Shown: one piece after another, positions 11,460-24,549 of the stretch
Layout of the letters: every line of letters begins with the position of its first letter
Position numbering within the stretch: position 1 is the stretch's first letter
Assembly (NCBI GenBank): GCA_037903355.1
Contig: JBAJFE010000019.1
Coordinates: 1-64,000, forward strand
Length of the DNA: 64,000 nucleotides
Source of the DNA: Trichuris trichiura
Taxonomy: Eukaryota > Nematoda > Enoplea > Trichinellida > Trichuridae
Reading direction: 5' to 3'
Program-made: the position numbers and the translations under genes
Notes under the pieces: model-generated
Seen by the model: the letters and a program-made list of their open reading frames with translations, nothing else
Database searches by the model: none
Told to the model about the DNA's origin: nothing

Positions 11460-13355
11460 GAATATGCTGCAAATGAATTCCAGAGGCCTGGGAGTCTCGT
11501 TTTCTTCTTGCTTGTAAATAATAACAGGAAGTTTTCTTGTAATTTATTTTTTAAGTGCAGGCAAAGTATCAAAAGAGAAACTGTAAACTGTGCAAACAAC
11601 TGTGCCAGTTAGGAAATTATATTTTGCCTGCACTTTGCTGAAAAACGAATATCTTAAATACTACTTTACAATTATACTGCGAAAACGTTGGACGTTTGTG
11701 CCATTCGTTTTTCATTCACAATTTGACGGTAATGCGCCTTTAATTATGGAAAATGAACAGTTCAAGTTGACAAAACGCTTTCACTTATGCTACTCTCCGA
11801 AACCGCAAGTGTTTGCTTCCTTTTCCGTTCTGACCACAATCTGCATAAAAACAATTGCAAAAGGTACTTACACTTTTTAAGAATGTAAAAAGCTTACATA
11901 AACAATGAGAAAGGCAAATTCGATTCCAACGGCTTGTCGCTTTTTATTTATAGGACAAACGTTTTGTTTCTCCAACAAACTTGTAATGCCTGAAATCTTT
12001 AAAGACAATCACATTATTATAACGTCGAACAGTTTCACCTTTATCAATGCTTTCGTATGATAAGACGTGCCGTTGTTTACTGCGCTTTAATTCCTGCGGA
12101 GTTATGCAGTTCGTTTCTAGGTTTCTTTCAAAAAGGGAGTCCAAAAGTCCATTCCTTTCGCCGTGTCAGCTCTTTTCAAGGTTAAGAACTTGTATCAAAC
12201 ATATCCTGTATTGAAAATAATTTTTAGTTGAAAAATACATAAGTTATTAAGAACATAAAATCACCTAGTATATTCTTACCTTTTGTCTGCTCTTCTAAGA
12301 GTAAAAGATTCAATAATCAGACAGCGATTCATAGTTACCAAAGAACATCAGCAGGCAGTAGCTTCGTAGTGTCCCTTCTAAGTCACTATAAGACGAGCTC
12401 ACGTAACTTGATGCTCCCATTACTTCTCACTGACATGGTTAAGAAAAACGAGACTCAACACTGGTACGTAAGGACAGCACAAAGTTGTTAGGTAGAAGGA
12501 AAGATATCTCAGTCAACGCACATGAAATATCTGATAACAGACATAGTGAGAGGAAGCTAATTGTTTGTTCAGCAACATGGTAGGGAAGCTCTGTGCTAAT
12601 GAACTATTAATATAAAAGTTTGCTATCCAGCACTAGTAAGGACGTATTGCTAAACATTCAACGGCACGCAGCTGGCAACTCAGTGAACAAAGTCATCGAC
12701 TGACTACTGTACAGATTAACAGCAGTTCAAATATCCTGCGGAACTCACAGTTGCTTCAGTCTGCTTGTCTACTACTGAGATGATTCGAATGGATAAAATT
12801 GGTCTCAACATTGCAAAAGATCACCAATTCCTTAAAGAATTAGAAGATGACCATTTTATGAATTCCTCTTTGGAACAACCTTTACAGTTTTTAACCTGCT
12901 TTTTCATATAACGTTTATTCGCGTTACAAAACAGATCAGATGAAAATTTCTGAACGCCTGTAACAAGAGAAGAAAGGGAAAGAGAACTAAAACGTGTACT
13001 GTTCTAAACCTTCGTGACCGTGCTTTAAGATCCTACATTGAGCCGTCTTCTGCGTGAAGGGTGTCTGCTGTTGGGCCGCTCTCCCTGGTCGCAAGCCCAT
13101 CTGAAGAAGGGAGGAAAAAGAAATAAACGCTATATTAAAAAATGGGTTGAAAACGGTAAACATTTTTTCAAAAGGAAATTTAAAAACCTGTTACGAAGAA
13201 GTGGAAAAAAGAAAAAAAAAGAAAAAACTATTTTATAAATTCCTATTTGTTCATGAAGATAGAAAGAGCTAATATTATGGCAGCTAAAATTGATTGCTTT
13301 GAAAATGTGAATGAGCTACTGCTCGCAGGAGCTTTTAATAATTTCCTGATTGAAC
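11460..13355. other. Intergenic, nothing recognised
   Basis: It starts with the PSMD1 3' region. Only short frames without family resemblance are present. 13120-13235 is A-rich and lysine-coding by composition alone. Confidence 0.4.
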
Positions 13356-13890
13356 ACTTAATTGGAGGAAAAGAAGAGAAAATAGGAAATTCAAAAGGAG
13401 GAACAAAGAAGTGATACGGTTGACTAATTCACTTTTGATTTATTCACTTTAAATAATAAACATTTCTCGCAGTTGTGTTACCTTGAAAACATTTCAACAC
13501 ATAATATCATGATATGTTCTGCTTTATTTAACCGGGAAGCGCAGGTAGTTAAACATTGCATACAGAACTACTGCCATTGTATACGAATAAGTTTATGCCA
13601 TCTGAAGCTATATTACAGGATGGAAGATAGGAAGGTGAACCTTTACTTCACTAACTTTTACATTGAGAACGAATAGAAGCGTAACACGGACGAATGATTT
13701 GACAACTGGAAATGCTATATCAAAGGAAGCACGTGTTCTTGACCATTCTGAAATCTGGCACCACTCTTCGCAGATACTCTTTATACAGTCCTAATCACAC
13801 TGGGGGAATGCCGTATAAAGCTACTATTTTGCATTTCATCGTTATTAAGCTAAACTTCCTCCGAACAACAGAATTCATACGTCCTCATTT
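13356..13890 (+). repeat. Dispersed repeat R2, copy 1 (uninterrupted)
   Basis: It aligns in inverted orientation with 23080-23428 joined to 27557-27730. Shared blocks include tgccatctgaag and gagaacgaat, plus the segment around atgttttcaaggta read on the opposite strand. It carries no insertion at the position where copy 2 is split (about 13551-13556). The family is unknown and no coding potential was seen. Outer limits are approximate. Confidence 0.8.
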
Positions 13891-14225
13891 GGCATAAAGT
13901 CAAGAGAAGGTACTTTTGAGTCTAACTTCATCACTTCGTCAGTGTCTGCGCTAATGTTGCGAGATTATGAACGTTGGGATTCACTGGCGGAACATTAAAT
14001 GATTTTCCTTAAGCATGCAAATTAAGTGAAGCTCACGTGGATATTCATCATGTGTACAATTTGAACATCGACCTACCAACGTTCTGCTGTTGAAACAATT
14101 TAGATTGCCGTGTAGGGTAGGTCGCTTCAGCAGGAAGCTGATTCGCTAAAGACAAAGGATCAAATTAGGTAATATTAAAGCAGTTCCTTGTCTAATTTAT
14201 CAAAAAAAACTTGAACAAAGAGATA
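13891..14225. other. Spacer between R2 copy 1 and a Tigger-like copy
   Basis: Nothing was recognised in this stretch. Confidence 0.4.
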
Positions 14226-15403
14226 CAGGGAGCCCTCATTATCCGCGGGGTTGTATACAACGCGGTTCGTCCAGCGTGAAATAGTGCCGTCACCTGTTGC
14301 ACGGCGATGCACGAGATGAAACCTAGAACAATCAGTGGTCGCTGGTTTGTGGGGAGAAGCAGTCAGTAAATGAGAAGACTCAATTGCCATCGATGATGGG
14401 GTCATGAACACAGTGAACTTTGACAATGAGTTGCGAGGTGAGGATTTCACCTACATGATAGAAGACGCTTTCAGGAAGCATATAGAAGATTGTGGAAAAC
14501 TGTTCACCTACGAGGAACTCGAGGAACTGATGCAATCGCCTACGGGCAACGATGACTACGTTACGGAAGATACGGGAAATTAAACAACCTCAGATGAACG
14601 CTACAAACGCTTGCCAGTATTTTCCGGCAAGCGCAGGTCTTAAAGAATACGATTGCTGACTACGGTCCGTGCATTCACCACGACCTCATCGTTGTACGAG
14701 GAATAACGGCTTCTTTGCGGCCGTTACAAAATTTATTCGACAAAACAAAGAAAAGGCAGATACAGCTTCCTATAACAATGTTTTTCAGTAAAACTCCAGC
14801 TGCTGCGAAAACTAACATTTTATGGTGAGAAGGTTTGCAACAAACAGGTTCAAAAAACCTAAGGACCAACCGTTCTCCAGGAGAGCTGCGCCCACCTACA
14901 AAAAGTGGCTAAATTTATACATGATGCCAAAACGTTTCTGCCCCAGACGTTTTGCCCTATGTTGATGTGTTCTGTGTGACGTTCACCATTTCTGCCTAAG
15001 TGCCCCTCTCTGTTTTACATTACCCCTGCTCTGCACCCATTCTCCGCACCAGGACATCGCTTAGCTCATTAAAGCAAATTGATCCCAAGGCGCTTATAGA
15101 AAGAGCATCTTTCATCATTCCTTGTATCTAATGGCCTGGATTCTGACGGCTAACCCCATTGGACAAGCGCAGTCTCATTCATGCCTTGTCGCGTAGCTAG
15201 ATTCTGTTGTACCAAGTTTCGAAGAATTACTAGGTTTGATAAACGTCCCGGAAAAAATTCAAGGGGGCAGGGCGAAATAAGCGGCTAGAATATAAGCAAT
15301 TTAGGCTTTTGCATAGGGTATCCCATATAACGCGGATCCAGCTTAACGCGGTAAATCGCTCAAACGTTTGGAAGAATTAACCGCGGATGACGAGGTCGGA
15401 CTG
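14226..15403 (+). mobile_element. Second 1.18 kb Tigger/pogo-like element
   Basis: It is the same family and nearly the same length (1178 bp) as 3344-4524, in the opposite orientation. The left end, after TA at 14224-14225, is CAGGGAGCCCTCATTATCCG. The right end read inward is CAGTCCGACCTCGTCATCCG. A transposase C-terminal remnant at about 14403-14583 (+) shares FTYMIED and EELEELMQSP with the first copy and ends in a stop. The right-hand TA has decayed (the element is followed by at), and the ends are more diverged, so this copy looks older or more mutated. Confidence 0.85.
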
Positions 15404-15603
15404 ATTTGTAAGATACCAGAATCAGGAATTGCCTACAAAGGTGAATTCAGTAAGTCTGCATAAACATTGTTATATCTTTATAATTAGAGCTTACTGCAGC
15501 ATTCTATGTAGAATCTATACTTCGTATCCAAGTCCCTAAATCCCAGACAAAACAGACCTCGCGCTATTACGGAAAAGCTCGAAGCATTAGCTATTGTTTC
15601 CAC

Positions 15604-17493
15604 CATAGGTTCTCAAAGTGGGCCATATCGCCCCAGGGTGGCGACGGGAACTTCCTGCGGGGTCGTTGGGAATCACATAAGAGGAACTCTGGCAGAATTA
15701 TCCTTAGCACTGGAGGGCTCTTAATGAGACTTTCGAGACTCTTAAAGGGTCCTTCTTAACTCGCGCTCACGAAAAGTGGCGGCGGCAACTTCAAAGGAAG
15801 TCAAGTGGGGATGGAAGGCGCAATGGAACACTGGCGCTTTTGTTAGCTCAAATCTGCCAGAGGAGGAAGCGGGAAATTCAAAAGGATTATGGGACAAGAG
15901 GCGGCAAGTTATGGGCTGCTGTAGAAAACTTCCTTATTGCATTTCCATTATCTTATCTAGCGGAATGGGGATTCAGCGCGCGGTTACGGAGCTGTTAAGT
16001 AACAAGAGAAGTCGGCTGGATATAGTGAATCGAGGTCACCTTAGACCACTGTTTCCAAACCTTTTTGGAGCCAGGGTCCTCTTTCGCGACCTTCAGCTCG
16101 CCAGGGCACCTGTCATTCTCCCCAATGTAATTCTCCTGCATCTGTTATCCTCGGGTGCGACTACTGTGGTTACGTTGTTGCGAATTTGTACAAGTAGTTC
16201 AACACCTCAAACAACCTGCAGAATGTAGAATTGACTTCGCTACCTACCATGTATGCCAAAGCAAGAACAGTTACGCCTGGCTGTAATTAAAAACCTTATT
16301 AACCTGAACACTGAATTTCTTTTCTACACCGGGGCGAAATGGCTAGTAAGGAAGTCGGCTGCCATATACGGCGAAAGCTCCTTAACGATATTCGAAGGCG
16401 TGAACGTCTTTAATTTTTTAGTTAGCACTGAATGCGTTCTTTTCGTATTCCTGAACGTAAGCCGGCTAATTGCAGATTAAGGAGTCTTCAGAGTACAAGC
16501 GCCGCACTGGGTTTCTTCTTTCTCAATTTTTTGGGCTGTTAGCAATGGTAGCGCAATATGTAAGTCAGGCTGCGATGCTGTTCTGAAGGCTGCGCAACAC
16601 TGAATCTAAATTCAATATTTCCTCGTGGCAAGACGACAGTCGCTTGATCTTACCTTAGCGCGACGACTGGGTATGGTGCAGTGCTACTAATTTATCCAGG
16701 TCTGGCTCGATAGTCGTCAGGAGTAATCTCAGGTCGCCTCGCTCCACTGCCCCGAACGGCAGGATCGCTCTCGTCCTGCGGCACCGACTACCAGGGACCC
16801 ACTAAATCCCCAATCCTTCCCAAGGATCCCTTCAAGTTTCCGAAGGCCACCAAGGGGCCCCTGGAATCCCCATTGGGAATCACTGCCTTAGACTGATGGT
16901 GACAAATATGCAGCTAAACAAAGACAACTTGCTCGTACTGCATCGAACCCACCCATCGCATTGAGTAGTTTCCGTTCATGTGCAGTCGTAAACTTGGGTT
17001 ATAGTTTCCTTTTTATCTTTTCGTTTAAGCGTTTTCACTTCAATCTGGTTTGTAGTCAGTACAATTCTGTTTGACGTGGGTAAAAAAACAAATAGACGCG
17101 CATTGATGGTTTTCTCAAGAAAGGCTAATGAATGCATCTTGCTTATGTGACTCCATGTTCTGAGAAATGAGACGGGATATCAAAAGCAGGCAGAAATTTT
17201 CCCAGCATAGAATACTTGGTCGAAAAGCGGGAGAGGTATAATACGTCTACTACGTGGCGAAAAGTAAGTCTTTTTGTGCAAAATGCTCTCTTGAGTAGTG
17301 GTATTGCAAAGCTTTTCCCGCGGGGAGAGACGGAGGGAAAAATTTGAGAACACAATGACCTGCCGGCTACGCCACCGCCGCGTCCTACTTTCCAGCTAAT
17401 CAGCGGAACCAAAATTGACTAATCAGAATTGGGGGCAGCAGAGCTCAAGAACGTTCACAGGGGGCGATGGAGCGAAAAGTTTGAGAACCTACG
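15604..17493 (+). mobile_element. hAT-family DNA transposon, degenerate, 1.89 kb
   Basis: The ends are CATAGGTTCTCAAA at the left and CGTAGGTTCTCAAA read inward from the right, one mismatch in 14. They are flanked by 8-bp near-identical duplications, gtttccac (15596-15603) and gtttacac (17494-17501). Eight-base duplications are diagnostic for hAT. On the plus strand near 15960-16070 a frame reads AVTELLSNKRSRLDIVNRG, which resembles the conserved C-terminal hAT dimerisation region. Stops and frameshifts surround it, so the transposase is dead. Confidence 0.87.
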
Positions 17494-20459
17494 GTTTACA
17501 CAGTGATGCAGGCTCAATTCTTGTATGAACTGACTCATTGCCTTTAGAGAATGTACACCAGCTTTACTGCACTGCGGAAACGAGCAGAAGTACCCAAAAC
17601 AGGTCGCTCGCTACTGACTTGTTTAATTCTTTGCGGTGGCTAAGCTATACTGACTAAAAAAGTTATGTCTGCGCTGTGTTAGTGAAAAGTCAATTACCAT
17701 TTGCGGATGACTGTCAGTAGTATCGGTTGCAGAAATTAGTGCTGTTTACACAAAAATCCACTGACTTCATGTCGCCGCCTCAACGCTGATGGCTTACAAA
17801 CGTTCAGAGCTCACTGAATATTCAATGACTGCAAGCGACATGATGCCGCTGCTTCGTATCGTTCAGTCAGTCACAGTTGTGCGCAGGCGTCTGCGCGTAT
17901 CAGCCTTTTAATCGCCTGTTCTGACTGTTTCTGCATTGCCTCTTTTAGGAGGTAAGTTAGCGCATAAGCTGCTTAGCAGCTTATTATGTGTCAATTACTG
18001 GTTCACTGAGCAGTGGAAGCAGATAATGAAATCATTAGGAAGAAGAAATGAAGCTGTACAGACTCTCCACGCAACCGGATGGGCTCAGGCATTTTCCAAG
18101 AAGACGTGAAAACTGCTTTGTCCTGGAAGTAAAAATGCGGACATGTCGAAGGCATTATGCATGGCATAGTGTATTGAAGCAGCGCTATAAGATCACAGTA
18201 TCATCAAGGCGCCGTGTGTGAAGCACTTCTTTACTCTGGTAAGAGCCACTACTTCCATTTTTATTTCCTCAGATTAACACCTGGATCATCGAACTGCGCA
18301 CCGTACGATTTCTACAAAACAGGTACTCTTGCGAATGTGCTCTTGCCATAGATAAGCTTTTGATGTGATGTGCTGTGAACTATCTAAGCATAATAGTAAC
18401 CAGCAATTGTCTGAAGGAACTGATGACCACCGACTAAGTCGAACAGACATTTTTAAAACTTTGCGGTTGAACCTGTTTCTTCAGGCAACGTTTATTGTCA
18501 AACGGCCTGCGCAGGGCTTTCAGCCGTAGTGCTAATCTTGACCTGTCATCAGCGCAAAGGGTGTGGCTCACTAGGTTGGTTTTCATAGTTGGAAGCCACT
18601 CCAACAGAACAATTTTGAACTTTGGCAGGGAGTACAGCTATCGCTTGTTTGTATTTTCACTTGTTGCGGTAGGTCAGCCTTGGAGCTTGCTTCACCGCTT
18701 GAATGACGGGATATGGCCAGGGCTCAACGGCTCAAGACAGGGCTGACAGCTGCCTCTCCATTCGATGCTGGTAAGATGAACAGGCGTGCAAACAGGAAAG
18801 CCATTGCTGGTAAACGAGTGCCATTGCGCTGATGATGAATCTTGATTAGACCCGAAACTGCCACACAGTTTGTTTACATTAGAAACGGGTTCAACAGCAA
18901 AAGTTTCAAAAAAACGTTTACAGAGACCTGCTACAAAAGAAGAAGAACTGAAACTTGTTGAGATCCTCGCTGACTAAGCAATTTCCACGAATTAATGCCA
19001 TGAATGGCTTATCGTAGGATATCAAGTGTGCGGTATACTGAAGAAAAGAGCTGGCTGTACTACGTAGTACCCTCGCTGACGTCATAGCGGAAATGGAACC
19101 AATTGTGCTTCATCACTGTGCAAACGCACTTACCGAGCTATTGTATAAATTCGTGATGAGGAGGGCCTAAAACCCTCATCGCCAATGCTAAAGATCCGTC
19201 TGGTAAGGCTTAAAGAAACCAGTTTTCGTAAAGACTTTGGATAAAAAGCGAATGATGGCATGTGCTGCTAGCTGTGCGCGAGGAACATCGTTCCGTCAAG
19301 TCTGAAAGAATTTCGTTGAGATTATGTGCTCATTTTCTTTGTAGGTTTCTAAGGCCGTTCAGCACTCGTGCTATAGGCTGCCTCACCTACGCTAGGCGCA
19401 GTAGCAGAGAAAAACGCTAAAGCTTATTGTTCAGGTAATATTAATAGAACAAAAGATTCTAGTTTAGTGCCTCAACAACAGCTAGCATGAAATATTCTCC
19501 TGTTGCGCAGAAATACAGAGAGTATCAGCAGTGGGATAGTAAGGTTTAAGATGTTTTGCCTTTTCCAATTGGAATGCCGACGAAGTTACACTAAGGCCTC
19601 GCTCTGAAACTTAAGCGTAACGCTTTCTTCGGACTAAAGGTGTTTTTCTTGCTGAACATCAGCTCAGTTTAGATTTGTCAGCGGTATGATAGATATGATG
19701 CAAGAACAGGAGAGTGCACTAGCGACAATGATTAGATATGCAGAAGAGCAAATAGCGCGTTGAAAGGAACGTAATCCAATCAAGAAAAAATACTGCTAAA
19801 ATTTGTCACCTTTCCCAAGGAATCTAACCCTGTTAAACCAGTAGTTCTAAAGATAAGACAGGAAAGGACGTCGCTGCAGGGGCTCAGTAAACGAGGATTA
19901 AACCGTTGGGTTGAAACTGCATCTGAATGACTGACTGTTAGCTTTATTCAGAGGAACTTAGCGCTTATTATATTGGCAGGAATGGATTGAAGGATGGAGT
20001 GTAAATGACAGTAGCCACAGATAAGCTAAAGACATCTTACCAACCTCCAACTTTTCTCCGCTAAGCCCAAGTCAGAAGATGTCCTCAGATGTTAGGCTGC
20101 CTTTTCTTCCTGGTCAATTACGTTTTGCGTCTTTTGTGTAGCAGCCAATCAGCTTTCAATGAGAACCTCCTGGGATCAAGTTAAGGCAGTGATACATTGT
20201 GAGTACGCAGTCGTCGAATTATTTACTGACGAACACCAAGAAACCAAGTATTTCGACAGAGTGACAGATCTCTAAAAGGGCTACTTAAAAGAGCATTATC
20301 AAACTAATGACGTGCTTGAGGGTGCTACTTCTTTGCAAGTTTCACGATGTCTGATTTGGTTTCAGATTGGACAGTGACGGTCGCAGATCGCTTCTGGCGG
20401 TGACCTAGATTTTAATGATGCAACTAGCTTACTAAATCAGCACTCAACTAAGTACGATG
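17494..20459. other. Intergenic, nothing recognised
   Basis: About 3 kb with only short, broken frames. It may hold old transposon remains, but no end, target duplication or motif could be assigned. Confidence 0.4.
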
Positions 20460-22000
20460 AAAGAAACGCTATGGAAATGGTTGACACCTTAACAATGCTG
20501 GAAATTTGTTGGGCAGACTATTCTTTCCCTAAAAACCTTTCTCACAGTAATCAAACTGGTGGCATGCAGTTGTGTCACTTTGAGGGTCAATCAAACTCTC
20601 TTTCTTTTCTGTGCCGACTTCAAGAGCTAATACTCCAAACGGATCTACAATATAGTCTGGGATATTCAAATTCACCAGGTCGTGAAACCTTTCTTGTATG
20701 TCCTTTTGAATTTGTTTCAAGTGATTTACACAAACCAGAAGGTCATCATCGTTCACTTTCTTTGCGATCTTCTTCAGGTTTGGGAATTGCAAACATTTAT
20801 GACGCCCTGCGTTATCTCAACCGACTTTTAGTTTTTTAAGAATAGAGATGATCGCTAACTTGCGGTTCCTGAGATTATTACCTCTGCCTTGCAACGGTTT
20901 CTTTAAGGAACTAAGCTTCTCAGAATTGTTGGCGTTAGCGTCAATGAGTTTCTCCTTCTTCCTTGCCAGACATAAACGCAACTATCATTTCTGTTAGTCT
21001 AACGAAACGTAGAAGAGAGTTTCCTTTCGAGAGCCACCTAATTTCCGCCTGTAACAGCAGCCTATCGAGGTTTTCATTATTTTGCTCACAGAGTTGCTGG
21101 AAAAGACAATCCTGGAGCACGTTGGATTTGAAGAAATTCATAAAGTGAATGACAGCTAAGAGGAAACGGTTTAGTCGTGATCCTAACGTGTTTGAGACTA
21201 AATGCTCTCTGTGAATGACTGTTTTCAAATGTGTGAAGAATCCCCTGTACGGCTCTACCATAGAAGCAGCGCTGTCAGTCGCGCAGGCAGTTGCATTCTG
21301 AAATGGAATTTTGTTCTGATTAAAGTAATTCTGAATTGTTCCAAACACAGTCACTCCCCTAGTATCAGACGTAATCTTCCTGGCAAACAGCGTTTCTTCC
21401 ATCAGCGTGTTTACATTTTAGAATCGAACGTAATCATCCTGCGAAGTAGTTTCATTTTCTTGCAAAAACATTTTTTCAACCGAAGTAAGGCTACTAGTTG
21501 GTTTTCAAGGTCGCAGACTACCTCATCGATTCTCGTGCAATCAGTGGAGTCGCCTGACGGAATTGACTTCACAGTATCCCTGGCGTTTAAGTTCATGACG
21601 TCAGACACTATTATATACACTGAAAGAAATATGAGCGACTCAACGACATTGTGAGCACTTCCATTTTGTGATATCAGTTTACTAATTTTGTAAGAACCAA
21701 AAGCGCCGTTGTCCAATTTGTGTTAGCATTGGCCTATAATTTCAGGCAGCGTTCCTCTATTGTGGAAGCTATCTCTCAGGCACTAAAAGGTAGTCTAAAG
21801 GCTTGTCTTCTTACTCTGCATGCATGCAAAGTAAACGTTTCTTCATTTTGTAAAACTTCATGCTCTCTTTAGAAATGAACACATGCCTAGTAAACATATG
21901 GGCAATAACTGGTCGCGAAGAGACAGTAGGAACCGTATGACAGGTACTCTGCGGAATAATGCCGACATTTCTTCTTTGCTGAAGAACTGATGAGTGATAT
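20460..22000 (-). pseudogene. ZBED-type hAT transposase remnant
   Basis: Read right to left, conserved blocks of a ZBED/SCAND3-like hAT transposase appear in order but in shifting frames. A degenerate BED-finger tail (KESMKFYKMKKRL, about 21830-21930) comes first. A segment with YKISKLISQNG and TRIDEVVCDLENQL (21411-21716) is next. Then a 153-codon frame (20941-21402) holds ATDSAASMVEPYRGF and the family-typical EIRWLSKGNSLLR. A C-terminal piece (20529-20792) has VNLNIPDYIVDPF. The breaks mean no functional product. I did not find its terminal repeats. It belongs to a different hAT branch from the element at 15604-17493. Confidence 0.85.
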
Positions 22001-23079
22001 TGTAACGGACGCTGACAAATACGTGAGCCGAGAGAAAAGGTAAACATCCAGTTAGGGGATAATTTCAAACTTTGTGTAGAACAAATGTGATTCGGAAGGC
22101 AGATAAGTATAGAGGACTGAAATAAACTCTCATCCTTCCGATCTACCAAAATGCGTTTGCCGCAGTAAAGCCTCATCCCTCTAGGTGCCCTGGGCCCCAC
22201 GTTGAGAATGGCTGGTGTAAAGTGACATCTTCCTTGACGAAGTAAGTGAGTTAATTATGAAAGCAGATCAGCTATAGTGTGACCTATAAGGTTATTGATT
22301 AGTTCATGAAATGAAGCGTTGCTCCCATCTGACCTGAATTTCTTTTAGAATAGTTAACTTTGTAAAACTTGCTAAAACTTTGGCTTTTAGCTAGAAAAGA
22401 CTCATCCTTTTAAACTGTGCTAAACTGTTTGAGATAATATAGCAAGCGCAGCAATCATTTAACAAAACCGCCCACTTCAGCTGAAAGCTCCAACCTATGA
22501 ATATCCGCAAACACAAATCATAACAGTAACATAACGTTTTAATTCCCTTTTTAAGACGCAATTACAACACTGTATATGGCTAAAAAGAAGATGAGACGCT
22601 TTCAGTACCTTCAGGCGTGTTGAGAGCTATGAAATGAAGCGCACGCGGTAGTATCCATTATAATTAAAAGCGACATATAAAACAGAGTAAAATATGTAAG
22701 TATCATAGCGTAGCACCAACAAAGGGACTGTGAAATCTTCATGACGTAGAAATTGATCTTCATTATCAAATAGAACCTTAAGTGTCATACTGTAATAAGG
22801 ATCAGTTGGTGACGAGTTCATTCCGCTGACTTCTTTCTGTCGCGTTCTTCTTGCTCTTGCGTTGTACTAAAATTGTTTGGTTACCGTGAAAGTTATGGCC
22901 TACCAGCAGAACACATTACTTGTTCAAAGATTCGTGGTGCCATCAAGGATTGTGTTGAACAGTGAATATTTTCTTGACCGAAGCAGAGTTTTTGAGAGCA
23001 AAATATTTAGCACCCAGGATGAAAAGTAGGATGCTTTCTCGGCTTCATTAGCTCATTCTTTTCTTCAGGTATGCATTCA
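22001..23079. other. Intergenic, nothing recognised
   Basis: Short frames only; no motif or repeat assigned. Confidence 0.4.
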
Positions 23080-23428
23080 AGCTTGTTCTGAACATTGCTG
23101 AAAAGAAGTTCAGATTAATGGTGGTGAAGTGTTCTGAAGCAGCACTCTTTGGCTTCCGATTAAGGCTATTGGGGTTGTATAATGAGTGCTTGCGAAGAGT
23201 GATGCCCGATTACAGAATGGCTGATAATACGTGGCTGCTTTGGCAAAAACAAAGGGCTTTGGTATGACATTACCATTTGTCAAACTATTCACCTGTGTTA
23301 CGCTTCGATTCGTTCTCAATATAACAATTAGCCAAGTAATAGTTCACTATCCTATTTTCCATCTTGTAATGTAGTTTCAGATGGCATGAAAGTGTTTGTA
23401 TACAGTGGAAGTAGCTCTGAATGCAGTA
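23080..23428 (-). repeat. Dispersed repeat R2, copy 2, left part
   Basis: It aligns in inverted orientation with 13550-13890. The alignment stops at the TA (23427-23428) where a 4.1 kb insertion begins, and resumes at 27557. Confidence 0.8.
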
Positions 23429-23632
23429 CAGTAGGCTCTCGGTTTCCGCGGTTGTTGGTTCCATGACTTTCCGCGAGTAGTGAAGTCCCTTGCACAAAAT
23501 ATAAAATCATTTGTAAACAGCGTACGCACTTTCTCGTGTACACTGCAAGTATGTATGAAATTGTTATAGTTACTAATATCAATCATTTTGTAAATGCAAC
23601 TTTTTGGTACAGGATCGTATAGTTTCATGTCA

Positions 23633-23854
23633 AGTTTCTTTTACGGAAAGCCTGTCCCGTTAAAAAATCTTAATTTTTCCGCAGCTTTTAAGTCAAACAA
23701 GACTCGTCTTCAGCGCTGTTCAAATAATGTAATGAAAATTTTGCGCTATTAAAAGGACATCATTTTAGCACTGCTGAAGATGGGCATCGTTTGACCTGAA
23801 AGCTCCGGAAAAATTAAACTTTTTCAACGGAACATGATTTCTGTAAAAGAAACT
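23633..23854. mobile_element. Palindromic MITE, about 222 bp
   Basis: The first about 85 bases (from AGTTTCTTTTAC) and the last about 85 bases (ending GTAAAAGAAACT) are inverted copies with scattered mismatches, separated by about 50 bp. It would fold into a long hairpin. It is non-coding and nested in the 4.1 kb insertion. Superfamily not assigned. Confidence 0.85.
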
Positions 23855-24549
23855 TAACTAATATCAACCAGTGCTAAATAAATAGTTTAATGAAGAACAT
23901 ATTGAAAACAATAATGATGTAGGATAATCCCAGATTATATTGGAATTCGAATTATTTTCAGAATGCACTGTTTTAGCTGTAAGGAAAGTATACATGCTTT
24001 TATTGTTGCGGAATTGCCCCGTTGTTTCAGTAAAAACAAAGTTTGTGCGAAGCTGTGGGCAACACCATAAGAATAAAACCTGCATACTCCGTAAGAACTA
24101 CTATAATCCCGTACAAGGAAACTCGTTTCAACGCTCTAAGCGAAGGGTGAAAGCAATGAAGCTCAGCTGACACCATTGATTCCTGTTCGGCTTTAAAAAA
24201 ATTGTTGCCTGTGCAATGTCTTCACGTTTGCTAACGTTGGTGAGGTAGAAGATGTTTTCGACTCTACGGCCCACTTCAGCACATCACATGCCGCTACTCA
24301 AAAGATCCAAAGTCTTTACTTTCTCTTAGAGAAACAACACTTCAGGGTCGCTCTCTTTGCGTGTGAAGAATTGCTTCGATCACTCACGTCCTTTCTGTGG
24401 GTCATCTCTTACAAATAACTAATGAAAATGAGCAAATGGGTAAATTTTCTATTAGTGATAAACCGAACTGCTCTCGGCGTTGTTAAAACACGTTCTCATT
24501 GCTTGTGATAGCCTACCAGTGGCGCGCTACAACTGCCTGTAGTCTAACA

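Noticed and set aside
13038..13238. Lysine-rich 66-codon frame
   Set aside because: It arises from an A-rich tract and has no recognisable domain.
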